From positions 1 to 64,000 of the forward strand of contig NZ_RCBY01000012.1 of the NCBI RefSeq assembly GCF_003838195.1: a stretch of DNA of 64,000 nt. Direction: 5' to 3'. The DNA is from Okeania hirsuta (lineage in GTDB: Bacteria > Cyanobacteriota > Cyanobacteriia > Cyanobacteriales > Microcoleaceae). How positions within the stretch are numbered: the first letter of the stretch is position 1; every line of letters begins with the position of its first letter. The notes under the pieces are model-generated. The model was not told the origin of the DNA. It saw nothing but the letters and a program-made list of their open reading frames with translations, and ran no database searches. Shown in pieces: positions 1 through 8,744 of the stretch. The translations under genes and the position numbers were made by a program.

Positions 1-59
1 CGTCGAACATGTAAGCCCCGCATGTAGGCAGATTCTCCACATATATGCATCCCTCGGTA

Positions 60-188
60 CTACGTACTTCTATCGATAAAATCTCTTGGTTGTGCAAGGC
101 TGTATTTGCCGCCATACATGAACACTGGTAGCAAACAGATGCTTCCTATAACTATTTTGAGTGAATTCTTGATGCTTTTGCTAAACAT
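60..188 (-). pseudogene. Start of a secreted-protein gene, interrupted
   Basis: On the minus strand an ATG at 188 is preceded, about 11 bases upstream, by AGGAG. The 42 codons read like a Sec signal peptide: a basic start (MFSKSIKNSLK), a hydrophobic core (IVIGSICLLPVF) and a possible cleavage site after KYSLAQ. The frame then meets a TAG at 60-62 and stays open to the window edge. I do not recognise the protein. It may be a short secreted peptide or, more likely, the 5' end of a larger gene with a nonsense mutation that runs off the window. Confidence 0.3.
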
Positions 189-403
189 GACTCACTTTCT
201 CCTGTCGTTGCAATGATTGAATTGTATCTGCTAGCCTGTGCTGCTAGAGCATCAGACCACATATATCCTTGCATTAGTAGGTTAAGTATTTTTCCAGTCA
301 CAATATCAATATATATATACAAAATCTCATCTTTTGTCAAGCTCTATGGAAATTTTTGTAGCGACTTTATTATAAAATTGCCACAAAAATGTATTTATTC
401 ATC

Positions 404-499
404 AGGACTTACGCAAATGTACTATCTATAGAGTTAAAAAACTATTTCGCAATTTTTTTAACTCTATATCTCTATATGTAGAGTCTCTGCGTAAGTCCT
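404..499. mobile_element. Hairpin MITE-like element with AGGACTTACGCA ends
   Basis: The stretch begins AGGACTTACGCA and ends with its inverse TGCGTAAGTCCT. An inner pair, GAGTTAAAAA and TTTTTAACTC, would extend the fold. It has no coding capacity, so it is best read as a small non-autonomous element or a folded repeat. Partial matches to the end (GGACTTAC, GGATTTACGCAG) occur near 4863 and 62389. The remaining bases up to uvrB (500-704) show no gene. Confidence 0.5.
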
Positions 500-704
500 A
501 TTCAGACAAAAAATAGTGGAAAATTTCTCCCACGCCCAAAGTGCATAATTATCAAAAACATATCCCTGTAAACTACCCTCCCCATACTCTACTTTTTCAG
601 CTACAATTTAGGACTTTATTGTAGGAGTTTGGAGGCCAAACTCCAGCAAAAACTGGGACTTATAAATCGAACCCTCACAGTTTTTTTGATTAAAATTATT
701 TATT

Positions 705-2711
705 ATGATTATGGAAAAATTTCATTTACAAGCTCCCTTTAAACCTACTGGTGACCAACCTGGAGCGATCGCTCAATTAACTGTTAATATTCAAGCTGGA
801 CATAAATTTCAAACATTACTAGGAGCTACAGGTACTGGTAAAACTTTTTCCATAGCTTCTGTCATAGAAAAAGCAGGCAGACCGACATTAGTTTTAGCTC
901 ATAATAAAACTTTAGCTGCTCAATTATGTAATGAGTTAAGGGATTTTTTCCCTGATAATTCTGTGGAGTATTTTGTTAGTTATTACGATTATTATCAACC
1001 GGAAGCTTATATTCCAGTGACGGATACATATATAGAAAAAACTGCTTCGATTAATGATGAAATTGATATGTTGCGTCACTCAGCAACTCGGTCACTTTTT
1101 GAACGCCGAGATGTAATTGTTGTGGCTTCTATTAGTTGTATTTATGGTTTAGGAATGCCTGCTGAATATTTAAAAGCTGCGATTAAGTTACAAGTGGGAG
1201 AAGAAATTAATCAACGACAAATTTTAAGAGATTTAGCGACAGTTCAATATACTAGAAATGATTTAGATTTAGGTCGAGGAAAATTTAGAGTTAAGGGCGA
1301 TGTTTTGGAAATCGGACCTGCTTATGAGGATAGAATTATTCGGGTAGAATTTTTTGGGGATGAAATAGATGCGATTCGTTATATTGACCCTGTAACTGGA
1401 AATATTCTCCAAAGTTTAGAGTCTTTAAATGTATATCCAGCGCGTCACTTTGTTACTCCTGAAGAAAGATTAGAAGCAGCTTGTGATGATATTGAAGCAG
1501 AATTAGAAGAGCAATTAGAGGAATTAGAAAAAGCAGGAAAATTGTTAGAAGCTCAACGTTTGGAACAACGTTGTAGATATGATATAGAAATGTTGCGAGA
1601 GGTGGGATATTGTAATGGAGTAGAAAATTATTCTCGGCATTTAGCAGGTAGAAAAGCAGGGGAACCACCAGAATGTTTGATTGATTATTTTCCGAAAGAT
1701 TGGTTATTAATTATTGATGAATCCCATGTGACTGTTCCGCAAATTCGAGGAATGTATAATGGTGACCAAGCTAGGAAAAGGGTTTTAATTGAGCATGGAT
1801 TTCGTTTGCCTAGTGCAGCAGATAATCGACCTTTGAAGTCTGAGGAATTTTGGCAAAAGGTTAATCAATGTATTTTGGTTTCTGCTACTCCTGGAGATTG
1901 GGAAATAGAAAAATCTGAGGATAGAATTGTTGAGCAAATTATTCGTCCGACTGGTGTGGTTGACCCGGAAATTTTTCTGCGTCCGACTGAGGGTCAGGTT
2001 GACGATTTATTAGGGGAAATTAGGGAAAGGGTTAAGTTGGAGGAGAGGGTTTTAATTACTACTTTAACTAAGCGGATGGCTGAAGATTTGACTGAATATT
2101 TGCAGGAGCAAAATGTGAAGGTTCGTTATTTGCATTCGGAGATTAATTCTATTCAGAGAATTGAGATTTTGCAGGGGTTGAGAGAGGGAGAGTTTGATGT
2201 GTTAATTGGGGTGAATTTATTACGGGAAGGTTTGGATTTACCGGAGGTTTCTTTAGTGGCTATTTTAGATGCGGATAAGGAGGGATTTTTACGAGCGGAA
2301 CGTTCTTTAATTCAGACTATTGGTAGAGCAGCACGTCATGTCCGGGGTCAGGCTATTTTATATGCTGATAATTTGACAGATAGTATGATTAAAGCGATAG
2401 ATGAAACGGAGAGAAGGCGAGGAATTCAGTTGGCATATAATAGGATGAATAATATTACACCGAAGCCTATTGTAAAAAAACAAAGTAATGCAATTTTGGC
2501 GTTTTTGGATGTGTCACGCCGTTTAAATTCTCAACAGTTAGAAGAGGTGTATGAACAGGTGGATGAGTTATCTTTAGAGGAGCTACCAGAGTGGATTAAA
2601 AAGTTAGAAACTCAGATGAAAGAAGCAGCGAAAAAATTGGAATTTGAAGAGGCGGCTAAATTACGCGATCGGATTAAGCATTTGCGGGATAAATTAGTGG
2701 GTAATTCTTGA
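705..2711 (+). CDS. uvrB: Excinuclease ABC subunit UvrB
   Basis: UvrB is the damage-verifying helicase-like subunit of nucleotide excision repair; it receives DNA from UvrA and recruits UvrC. The 668-residue product has the normal family length. Visible are Walker A GATGTGKT (residues 40-47), the damage-probing beta-hairpin region around [12 protein letters not shown] (about 93-104), the DESH helicase motif near 340, the C-terminal helicase motifs ([20 protein letters not shown]) and a C-terminal UVR domain with [12 protein letters not shown] that contacts UvrC. Two ATGs are possible (705 and 711). It stands alone; no other excision gene is adjacent. Confidence 0.97.
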   Translation: MIMEKFHLQAPFKPTGDQPGAIAQLTVNIQAGHKFQTLLGATGTGKTFSIASVIEKAGRPTLVLAHNKTLAAQLCNELRDFFPDNSVEYFVSYYDYYQPEAYIPVTDTYIEKTASINDEIDMLRHSATRSLFERRDVIVVASISCIYGLGMPAEYLKAAIKLQVGEEINQRQILRDLATVQYTRNDLDLGRGKFRVKGDVLEIGPAYEDRIIRVEFFGDEIDAIRYIDPVTGNILQSLESLNVYPARHFVTPEERLEAACDDIEAELEEQLEELEKAGKLLEAQRLEQRCRYDIEMLREVGYCNGVENYSRHLAGRKAGEPPECLIDYFPKDWLLIIDESHVTVPQIRGMYNGDQARKRVLIEHGFRLPSAADNRPLKSEEFWQKVNQCILVSATPGDWEIEKSEDRIVEQIIRPTGVVDPEIFLRPTEGQVDDLLGEIRERVKLEERVLITTLTKRMAEDLTEYLQEQNVKVRYLHSEINSIQRIEILQGLREGEFDVLIGVNLLREGLDLPEVSLVAILDADKEGFLRAERSLIQTIGRAARHVRGQAILYADNLTDSMIKAIDETERRRGIQLAYNRMNNITPKPIVKKQSNAILAFLDVSRRLNSQQLEEVYEQVDELSLEELPEWIKKLETQMKEAAKKLEFEEAAKLRDRIKHLRDKLVGNS

Positions 2712-2764
2712 AAATTATTAAAAAAGGAAGAAGGAAGAAGTAGTTGTCCAGTAGGGTGTGTTAG

Positions 2765-2789
2765 CGTTTGCGCAGCATTCCGCAGGAAA
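2765..2789 (+). repeat. 25-bp palindromic repeat (CGTTTGCGCAGCATTCC type)
   Basis: A copy of a short dispersed repeat that recurs, in either orientation, near 16130, 21605, 21640, 45232, 59321 and 60833, with diverged forms near 30307, 37740 and 38390. Its core pairs TTTCCTACGGAATGC-like and GCATTCCG halves. Here it provides the TTG start of the next small ORF. Confidence 0.6.
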
Positions 2790-3052
2790 GGGTAACGCAC
2801 CATTTTTTAGGGAAGCATAACTCACCCACAGATTGCTTGGTAATCAATATAGATAGTGGTGCGTTACGGCCAGTTAAAAGTTTATTACCCAAACAAAGCA
2901 TTGTAAATATCACGAATATTAATCTGGAACAGGATAAAATTGTCTTTCAATTCAATCTCACAATTCTCACATCAGAAGTTCCTGAATTATCGCTACAAGA
3001 TTTGCAGGTTGATGAACATCTGGATGAAAATAAAAATAATCATAATAATTAA
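2768..3052 (+). CDS. Hypothetical protein, 94 aa
   Basis: Not recognised. The reading frame starts with TTG inside a dispersed 25-bp repeat, so the first 10-15 residues are probably repeat-derived and the real start may be lost. The middle alternates hydrophobic residues (SIVNITNINLEQDKIVFQF), suggesting beta strands, and the end is acidic and Asn-rich. It may be the tail of a decayed gene. Confidence 0.3.
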   Translation: MRSIPQERVTHHFLGKHNSPTDCLVINIDSGALRPVKSLLPKQSIVNITNINLEQDKIVFQFNLTILTSEVPELSLQDLQVDEHLDENKNNHNN

Positions 3053-3141
3053 ATTGTTTTTTGATGCTAAACAGGAGGTTATTTGTCAATAAGTATCATA
3101 TTGTTGTATACCCATAAACTATAAGGGTTCAAATTCTTCAT

Positions 3142-3290
3142 TTATAAGCAAAATTCAATAGCTTCTTGAATGCTTTATATTAATTAACCATAACTTTTAA
3201 ATTGTGTAGACATCCTTTTAAAACGGGAACCGATGCAACTAAATAACCATCTACATCTTTTTCGAGAATTACATTAAAATATTTTCTCAT
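3142..3290 (-). pseudogene. HicB-like antitoxin relic
   Basis: Reading the minus strand from an ATG at 3290 gives MRKYFNVILEKDVDGYLVAS, then VPVLKGC, a close match to the start of HicB antitoxins of type II toxin-antitoxin systems. The normal GC(H/F)TQG continuation is replaced by LHNLKVMVN and a stop at 3180. In another frame just downstream the typical HicB helix reads IQEAIEFCL before a second stop. The gene has therefore lost sequence and frame. No HicA toxin is visible beside it. Confidence 0.55.
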
Positions 3291-3352
3291 TTGTTATTTT
3301 TCCTTGTTCAATTTTATAGTTTATCTTCTTCAATTAATAAATAATATATAAT

Positions 3353-3666
3353 TAGGGTTTGCTGAAAAAGTTTTATAGGTGAGGGTAGGAGACAGGAGAC
3401 AACCCACCCCCAACCCCTCCCAGGAGGGGAAGACAGGAGACAGGAGACAACCCACCCCTCGCCCCTCCCCCTCCCAGGAGGGGAGACATGGGAATGAGCG
3501 AGGAGGTAGGAGTAAGAATTGTAAGAATGATTTTTCTGCCCAACTATGAGCCTAAAATACGCTCCTTTTTGAGGGTTTTAGACGTGATACCAGGCACTGC
3601 AATTCGACCTCAAAAAAGCTAAAACCTTTATCTGTAAATACTTTTAGATTTAATCAGCAAGCTCTA
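3353..3666 (+). mobile_element. MITE copy A (GGGCTTGCTGA family)
   Basis: Ends are TAGGGTTTGCTGA and TCAGCAAGCTCTA. Near the right end it carries CTTTTAGATTTAATCAGCAA, shared with copies B (50106) and C (60273). The interior holds a TAGGAGACAGGAG tandem tract and a long imperfect hairpin. Flanks read TAATTA and TAATCA, close to a 6-bp target duplication. No transposase inside. Confidence 0.75.
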
Positions 3667-3742
3667 ATCAGTTTGAATAGTCGTCATTGCGACCATAGAA
3701 AGCAATCTCCCTACACCTCTGAGATTGCTTCCTTCTTAATAA

Positions 3743-4759
3743 CTAAACACAACCAGAAATTGCATCTAATAAGGCTTGAGTTTTTTCACTCACTTGATAA
3801 TAATTTGTTGTAGAATTAGTAACACCATTGAACACCACATCAGCAAAATTTTCAACCATTTTCACCTGAGAACTTTGCTCACTTTTTACCTCAATAAATT
3901 TGACATCCCCACGGGTATCCATACCATTTTTGAGATAAAAACCCGCCTTAAGATGAGGATTTTTAAAGGCAAAACTATTCACCCAATCTAACACAAAGTC
4001 ATCTAGGGTAATAATGCCTTTTGTACCAATTAAAGCCAAATCCATCGTTACCGCACCTGAAGTATATCCTGCATCCCAAGTCGAGGTACTGTCATCATCA
4101 AAAGCGAGCATACCACAAACACGAACAATCCCTCTAGTTTCGGTGTCTCGTTTAACTTTGACTGAAATTTGGCTCAAATTAATGTTAGGAGCTAAAAATT
4201 CAACTGTTGCCCGCATATTATACCAACCTAAGTCCCCTAAAGCTCCTTTTGGTTCCAATTCGGGATTGAAACGAATATTACTGCGATCGCTAAGGGGAAA
4301 ATAGAAGGCACTTCGCATCGCTTGCACCTGACCAATGGTTTCCTCCATAGTTTGCTTAATAGCTGCAGTCCTGGGATGATGGACAAAATGGGTTGCATCC
4401 ATAAACAAGACTTGATTTTCTCTACAGGCTACGGTAATCTTTTGCAAAGACTCTAAGGTCGCAAAGGGTTTATCCACTAAAACGTGCTTTTTCTGTTGCG
4501 CAGCTACCACAGCAATTTCTTCTTTTAAGGCAGTAGGAGTCGCAATATAAATTGCATCCACTCCAGACCAAGCGATTAAATCTTGCCAACTGTCAAACCC
4601 TTTAACATCTCCGAATTGCTGGCCAAACTCCTGTGCCCGCGAGATGCAACGACTAGCCACTCCGACTAAAGCACAATTTTTGGCATCGACTAATCCTTGG
4701 GCAATCACCCTGGCAATAAATCCCGTTCCCACAATACCAAATCGTAATGTATCTCTCAT
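3743..4759 (-). CDS. Gfo/Idh/MocA family oxidoreductase
   Basis: A 338-residue NAD(P)-dependent oxidoreductase. The N-terminus has the Rossmann motif in FGIVGTGFIARVIAQ (GxGxxA), followed by IYIATPTALK and the HVLVDKPFA segment with the family EKP-type lysine. The C-terminal part is the alpha/beta substrate-binding domain (EPKGALGDLGWYNM). Substrates in this family are sugars, inositols or biliverdin-like compounds and cannot be inferred here. It stands alone between repeats. Confidence 0.9.
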   Translation of the reverse strand: MRDTLRFGIVGTGFIARVIAQGLVDAKNCALVGVASRCISRAQEFGQQFGDVKGFDSWQDLIAWSGVDAIYIATPTALKEEIAVVAAQQKKHVLVDKPFATLESLQKITVACRENQVLFMDATHFVHHPRTAAIKQTMEETIGQVQAMRSAFYFPLSDRSNIRFNPELEPKGALGDLGWYNMRATVEFLAPNINLSQISVKVKRDTETRGIVRVCGMLAFDDDSTSTWDAGYTSGAVTMDLALIGTKGIITLDDFVLDWVNSFAFKNPHLKAGFYLKNGMDTRGDVKFIEVKSEQSSQVKMVENFADVVFNGVTNSTTNYYQVSEKTQALLDAISGCV

Positions 4760-5457
4760 GCAACAGTCTCCTTAGTTAGATGCTGAATTCAGCCACATTT
4801 AATGTAACTTGGGCAATATTGATAAAGTTATACCAATCTGATAAATTTTTACTACAAATAGTTAGCGGGACTTACACAAAACAGCAGCCTAAAATAGGCT
4901 AGAAGATAGACAGAAAGAGGCTTTTACGTCAAAAAGTATAATTCCTTTATTACCGAATAATTAAGGTTTAGCGAAATCTTCTCTAAAACCTTTAAAGATG
5001 ACAACGTAATTTGTGATATGCTTTCAGGGGGATGTGACTTCAGTAATTTTATCGATCAATGTGTAAAGTTCATTTCAATAGAAACTTCAGAACAATTTAT
5101 TGAATGTTCTTACAAGAAAGAACGCAACATTAGATATCTCCAAAATAGAAAATAAGGTAAAATTATCAAAATCATTTATGTATGCGATCGCCAAAATGAA
5201 TCCAACTTGAGAATAGACTTATAATCATCTACTCATAAACAACAAGAATTATTGGTATTACTACAGCCTTTTTTGTTCCTAAATTCTGATATCCCCTAGC
5301 AAAACTTCTCTGCTCCATCTATTTTAGATTTATAAATCCGATATTCGCCTTTTCCTAAAAATTAAAATGTTTGTTTGATGAGTTATTCTAAATTCAGAAA
5401 ACAAATTACTGTGATGTGCTTGAATAGAGTAGCAGTTAAATTCAGGAATCAACATAC
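4760..5457. other. Gap: repeat fragments, no clear gene
   Basis: About 700 bases. It holds a copy of a dispersed motif reading TACCGAATAATTAAGGTTTA near 4950, also seen near 27650, 30190, 37650, 43615 and 51365. A short plus-strand frame at about 5018-5155 (MLSGGCDFSNFIDQ...) ends in a stop and matches nothing I recognise. The last 250 bases lead into the Trypco1-FGE gene. Confidence 0.4.
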
Positions 5458-6573
5458 ATGGCCACCAGACTAATTAAACTGGAAGATGGGATTTTGGTTG
5501 AAGCTGAAGTTCCAGATAATGAAGCAAAGCCGATTTCTACTAATGTTGTTAAAGATGTTAAATCTAGTTTTGCACAAGTTAAACCTATATTAGTTAGTAT
5601 TAGTCGTCCTATTGCTGAAGCTTGGCAAGAAATTAATAAAGAGATGGAAATTGAACAAGCTGAAGTGGAAGTAGGTTTTAATTTCGAGGGGGAAGGTAAT
5701 CTTTATATTACTAAAGGAAAACCAGATGCAAATTTAAAGGTGAAGTTAGTGTTGAAACCAATTGCACCAAAACCATTTGATGTAATAACGGTAAATAGCA
5801 AAGGTGAAGAAATTAATCGTAGTTCCCATGAAGCAGTATTTTTTACTGAAGATTTGGGTAAAGGTGTAACTTTAGAAATGGTTTCTATTCCTGGCGGTAG
5901 TTTTGTTATGGGTTCGGCAGAAAATGAAGTAGAAACAGATAGTCCTGAAACTCCCCAACATGAAGTTACTATCCAACCTTTTTATATTAGTAAATATCCT
6001 ATTACTCAAGACCAATATCAAGCCATTATGGGTGAAAACCCCTCTCACTTTAAAGGAGGAAAGCGCCCAGTCGAAACTGTAACATGGCACAACGCTACAA
6101 AATTTTGTCAAAAGTTATCAAAAAAAATTGGGAAAACCTACAAACTACCCAGTGAGAGTCAGTGGGAATATGCTTGTCGCGCTGGTACAACCACACCCTT
6201 TTATTTTGGGGAAACTATAACGACCGATTTAGTTAACTATAATGGTAACTATACTTATGGCGATGCCCCTAAAGGTGAATATCGAGGGGAGACAACTGAT
6301 GTGGGAACTTTTCCTCCTAATGCTTTTGGTTTATATGATATGCACGGGAATGTGTGGGAATGGTGTCAGGATATTAGACACGATAATTATGAAGGTGCCC
6401 CTAATGATGGTAGTGCTTGGGAAACTGGAGGAGATAGTAAGATACGAGTACTGCGTGGTGGGTATTGGGAAGATGAACCTGGGAATTGTCGGAGTGCCTT
6501 CCGTCTCTGGGGGGATGCCGACTTCTGCAACAATAACAGAGGTTTCCGTGTGGTTTATTTGCCTGGTGTATAG
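5458..6573 (+). CDS. Trypco1 domain + formylglycine-generating-enzyme-like (SUMF1) protein
   Basis: 371 residues in two parts. Residues 1-105 resemble the trypsin-co-occurring domain 1 (CU044_2847 type): an initial LEDGILVEAEV strand pair, a helix with PIAEAWQEINK, then EQAEVEVGFNFEGEGNLYI and a final KVKLVLKPI strand. Residues about 137-369 form an FGE-sulfatase/SUMF1 fold: MVSIPGGSFVMGS, WYISKYPITQ-like segment (FYISKYPITQ), LPSESQWEYACRAGT, GLYDMHGNVWEWCQD, VLRGGYWEDEPGNCRSAFR and NRGFRVVY. These FGE-like domains often occur in signalling or conflict proteins rather than sulfatase maturation. It is followed by a VMAP-like remnant and a MoxR-like ATPase, the setting of vWA-MoxR-VMAP conflict systems. 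The frame is intact. Confidence 0.85.
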   Translation: MATRLIKLEDGILVEAEVPDNEAKPISTNVVKDVKSSFAQVKPILVSISRPIAEAWQEINKEMEIEQAEVEVGFNFEGEGNLYITKGKPDANLKVKLVLKPIAPKPFDVITVNSKGEEINRSSHEAVFFTEDLGKGVTLEMVSIPGGSFVMGSAENEVETDSPETPQHEVTIQPFYISKYPITQDQYQAIMGENPSHFKGGKRPVETVTWHNATKFCQKLSKKIGKTYKLPSESQWEYACRAGTTTPFYFGETITTDLVNYNGNYTYGDAPKGEYRGETTDVGTFPPNAFGLYDMHGNVWEWCQDIRHDNYEGAPNDGSAWETGGDSKIRVLRGGYWEDEPGNCRSAFRLWGDADFCNNNRGFRVVYLPGV

Positions 6574-6596
6574 TTTCTTAGTTTCGGAGTCTAAGA

Positions 6597-6919
6597 TTTT
6601 TTCCTTCTTAGGATTGAAAGTTACTCGCGCTCATCCTCAATCTATCAGGAAAGATTTGTTTAGAGCAATTTTGTCAGCTACAACCCCTGTTGTTATTTGG
6701 ACAAGAACTGATATTGAGCGTCGGGAAAAAGTAAATTTGATTGATGAGATATTAACTTTTTAACCATTGTGTTATTTATGTGAATCAATTAGACAAATTC
6801 GAGAAAAAGCTGATGCTCAAACCGAGGAGCATTTAGGTTTTCATTTAGCTATTCTTTGGGAAAATCCCTATCGTTTAACTCCTGATATAATGGTTGAATT
6901 AATTACACCTGGGCAATAA
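6597..6919 (+). pseudogene. C-terminal remnant of a vWA-MoxR-associated protein (VMAP)
   Basis: Two frames joined by one frameshift near 6765 give a continuous protein end: LGLKVTRAHPQSIRKDLFRA, TTPVVIWTRTD, then ESIRQIREKADAQ, LGFHLAILWENPYRLTP and a stop at 6919. The order of a 'xPVVIWxR' strand, an R-rich helix and the closing LLWDdPYRLPP-like motif is that of the VMAP C-terminal domain. The N-terminal effector part is missing; its place is taken by the Trypco1-FGE gene. Family assignment rests on motif memory, not a search. Confidence 0.6.
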
Positions 6920-7033
6920 AACAGTTATCATTTGAGGAGTCAGGAGGACCGAGTCAGGAGGGAAGAAAGAAGCAAGAAGAAAGAAGAAGAGGAGGAAAAG
7001 GAGAAAGTTTTTTTGATCACGCTCTTATCCGGG

Positions 7034-7170
7034 GTGCATCTCATAGCAAGCAAAAATACTTTTTTCCTATATATTCCCTATTCCCTATTCCCTGTTACCT
7101 GTTGCCTTTCGGAGCTATTGCCTAAGAGCGATAAATTTTTGGCTTTATTCTTGCATTGAGATGCACCCCT
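7034..7170. mobile_element. GTGCATCTCA-ended element, copy 1
   Basis: Starts GGGGTGCATCTCA and ends TGAGATGCACCCC. The inside includes CAAAAATACTTTTTTC, a tandem TTCCCTATTCCC tract and TTTTTGGCTTTATTC. The same layout occurs at 16886-17016. No coding capacity. Confidence 0.6.
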
Positions 7171-7257
7171 TATCCGGACATGATATTACTGGAAATTTTC
7201 CCGAGGTAACAACAAAGCAGATGCAGTTATTATAGTTCGGGTTTTCTCTAGAAAATT

Positions 7258-7367
7258 GGGCGTTGCTGAAATGTAATGGTAAGTAGCTGAAGGTAAAATT
7301 GAAAAACTTATGTTTTGCGTTAATACTTAATCTATCTAAAAATCATTACCACTCAGCAACGCCGAAA
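7258..7367. mobile_element. GGCGTTGCTGA-ended hairpin element
   Basis: Left end GGCGTTGCTGA followed by TAATGGTAA; right end TTACC followed by TCAGCAACGCC. The inverted ends are about 20 bases apart from one interruption. No coding capacity; a small MITE. Confidence 0.55.
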
Positions 7368-7401
7368 ATTGAATCTTAATTATGGCCGAAAAAAATCTAT
7401 A

Positions 7402-7538
7402 ATATCAAATCCGTTTAATTGGACATAAAAAAAATCTTCAATCGTCATAACTACGCTCATCTTTGTGATTTTCTCTCCTCCTGACTCCTGACTCCTCCTT
7501 ACTTAACGAATCTATAACTGTTTAACCGGATTTGATAT
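7402..7538. mobile_element. MITE with ATATCAAATCCG ends
   Basis: Begins ATATCAAATCCGTTTAA and ends TTAACCGGATTTGATAT. The ends match those of the IS630-like element at 8665-10093, which could mobilise it in trans. The inside holds a TCCTGACTCCTGACTCC tract. Confidence 0.65.
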
Positions 7539-7609
7539 AAATACCACCTAACACCTAACACCTAACACCTTTGAATAAATTTATTGAAAAAAAACCAGAG
7601 ACAAAAAAT

Positions 7610-8371
7610 ATGAATGACTGGAAAATATTTAAAGGTAATAGCAAACCCCATGATGAAATTAATCGTCTTCCCGAACCTCCAAATTGGCGTAAATTTATGG
7701 GTGCTGATAATCAGATAATTCAAGAAATTGAACAACGCTGGCAAAATTTTTTAGATGAGAAAGGTGAAGGAACAGAAGATTGGGAAAGAGGCAAAAGTTT
7801 CCGGATTCATTCTGACAGTGACAATGACAGAAATAGTGTGATTAATATGGTTAATGCCGCTCTATATTTAAGACGACCTTTGTTAGTAAAAGGCAAACCC
7901 GGAACAGGAAAAACTTCTTTAGCTTATGCGGTAGCTTATGAATTAAAATTAGGGCCAGTTTTACCTTGGTATATTACTGCTCGCTCAACTTTAAAAGATG
8001 GATTATATGATTATGACGCGATCGCTCGTCTTCAGGATGTACAAATGGGCGACGAAAGTAAGGATATTGGTCGTTATATTAAACTTGGCGCTCTGGGTAC
8101 AGCTTTACTCCCTTTTCCCAGACCTCGCGTTTTATTAATTGATGAGATAGATAAGAGCGATATTAATTTACCCAATGATTTACTCAATTTGTTTGAGGAG
8201 GGGAGGTTTGAAATTCCAGAATTAGCTCGTCTTTCTAAAGAAGTTTCCCAGGTAGAGGTTCGCACTTATGATGGGATGGATGTGCCGATAAAAGATAGAA
8301 AGGTGCGCTGTCAGAATTTTCCGTTAATTATTCTCACTAATAATGGCCCTACTACAAACAAAAAACCCTAA
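7610..8371 (+). pseudogene. MoxR-like AAA+ ATPase, C-terminally truncated
   Basis: I chose the ATG at 7610 ([17 protein letters not shown]), since family members start with this W..F.G...PHD segment; an upstream TTG at 7571 is in frame. Walker A is GKPGTGKTS and Walker B is [12 protein letters not shown]. The sensor-1 strand ends LIILTNNG, after which the frame runs into a repeat (PTTNKKP) and stops, so the arginine finger and lid domain are lost. MoxR ATPases of this type work with vWA and VMAP partners in conflict systems. No vWA gene follows; repeats and an IS element do. Confidence 0.75.
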
Positions 8372-8640
8372 CGTTATAGTTATTGAATTGATGTTTTATT
8401 CATCTGTTGTACAAGAGTTTTGAGATGGAGTGAGAAGAGCGATCGCCTCCTTCTAGGAATAGACAAATCAAAAAACCCCAACGTTATAGTTATTTGATTA
8501 TCGAGTGACAAGAGCGATCGCCTCCTTCCAGGAATAGACAAATCAAAAAACCCTAACGTTATAGTTATGTGATTGATGTTTTATTCATCTATTGTACAAG
8601 AGTTCTGAGATTGATTGAGAAAGTCGAAACAGCTTAACCC
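8358..8640 (+). repeat. Three-copy direct repeat at the MoxR breakpoint
   Basis: A motif AAAAAACCC(T/C)AACGTTATAGTTAT occurs at about 8360, 8470 and 8543. Copies are linked by shared CGATCGCCTCCTTC.AGGAATAGACAAATC segments, and two share TTGATGTTTTATTCATCT plus TTGTACAAGAGTT. The MoxR reading frame ends exactly at the first copy. Confidence 0.7.
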
Positions 8641-8744
8641 AATTATGGGTGTTATTTTAGCGTAATATCAAATCCGGTAGCATCGGTATAAAAAAATTAA
8701 ACCTGATAAATTAAGGGATGAATAGTAAGAGTTGGGCGATCGCC

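Noticed and set aside
152-340. 62-codon minus-strand frame
   Set aside because: No family resemblance and it overlaps, in another frame, the better start with signal peptide and ribosome site at 188.
5458-6573. FGE-like domain as a true sulfatase-activating enzyme
   Set aside because: No sulfatase gene nearby and the fusion with a Trypco1-like domain points to another role.
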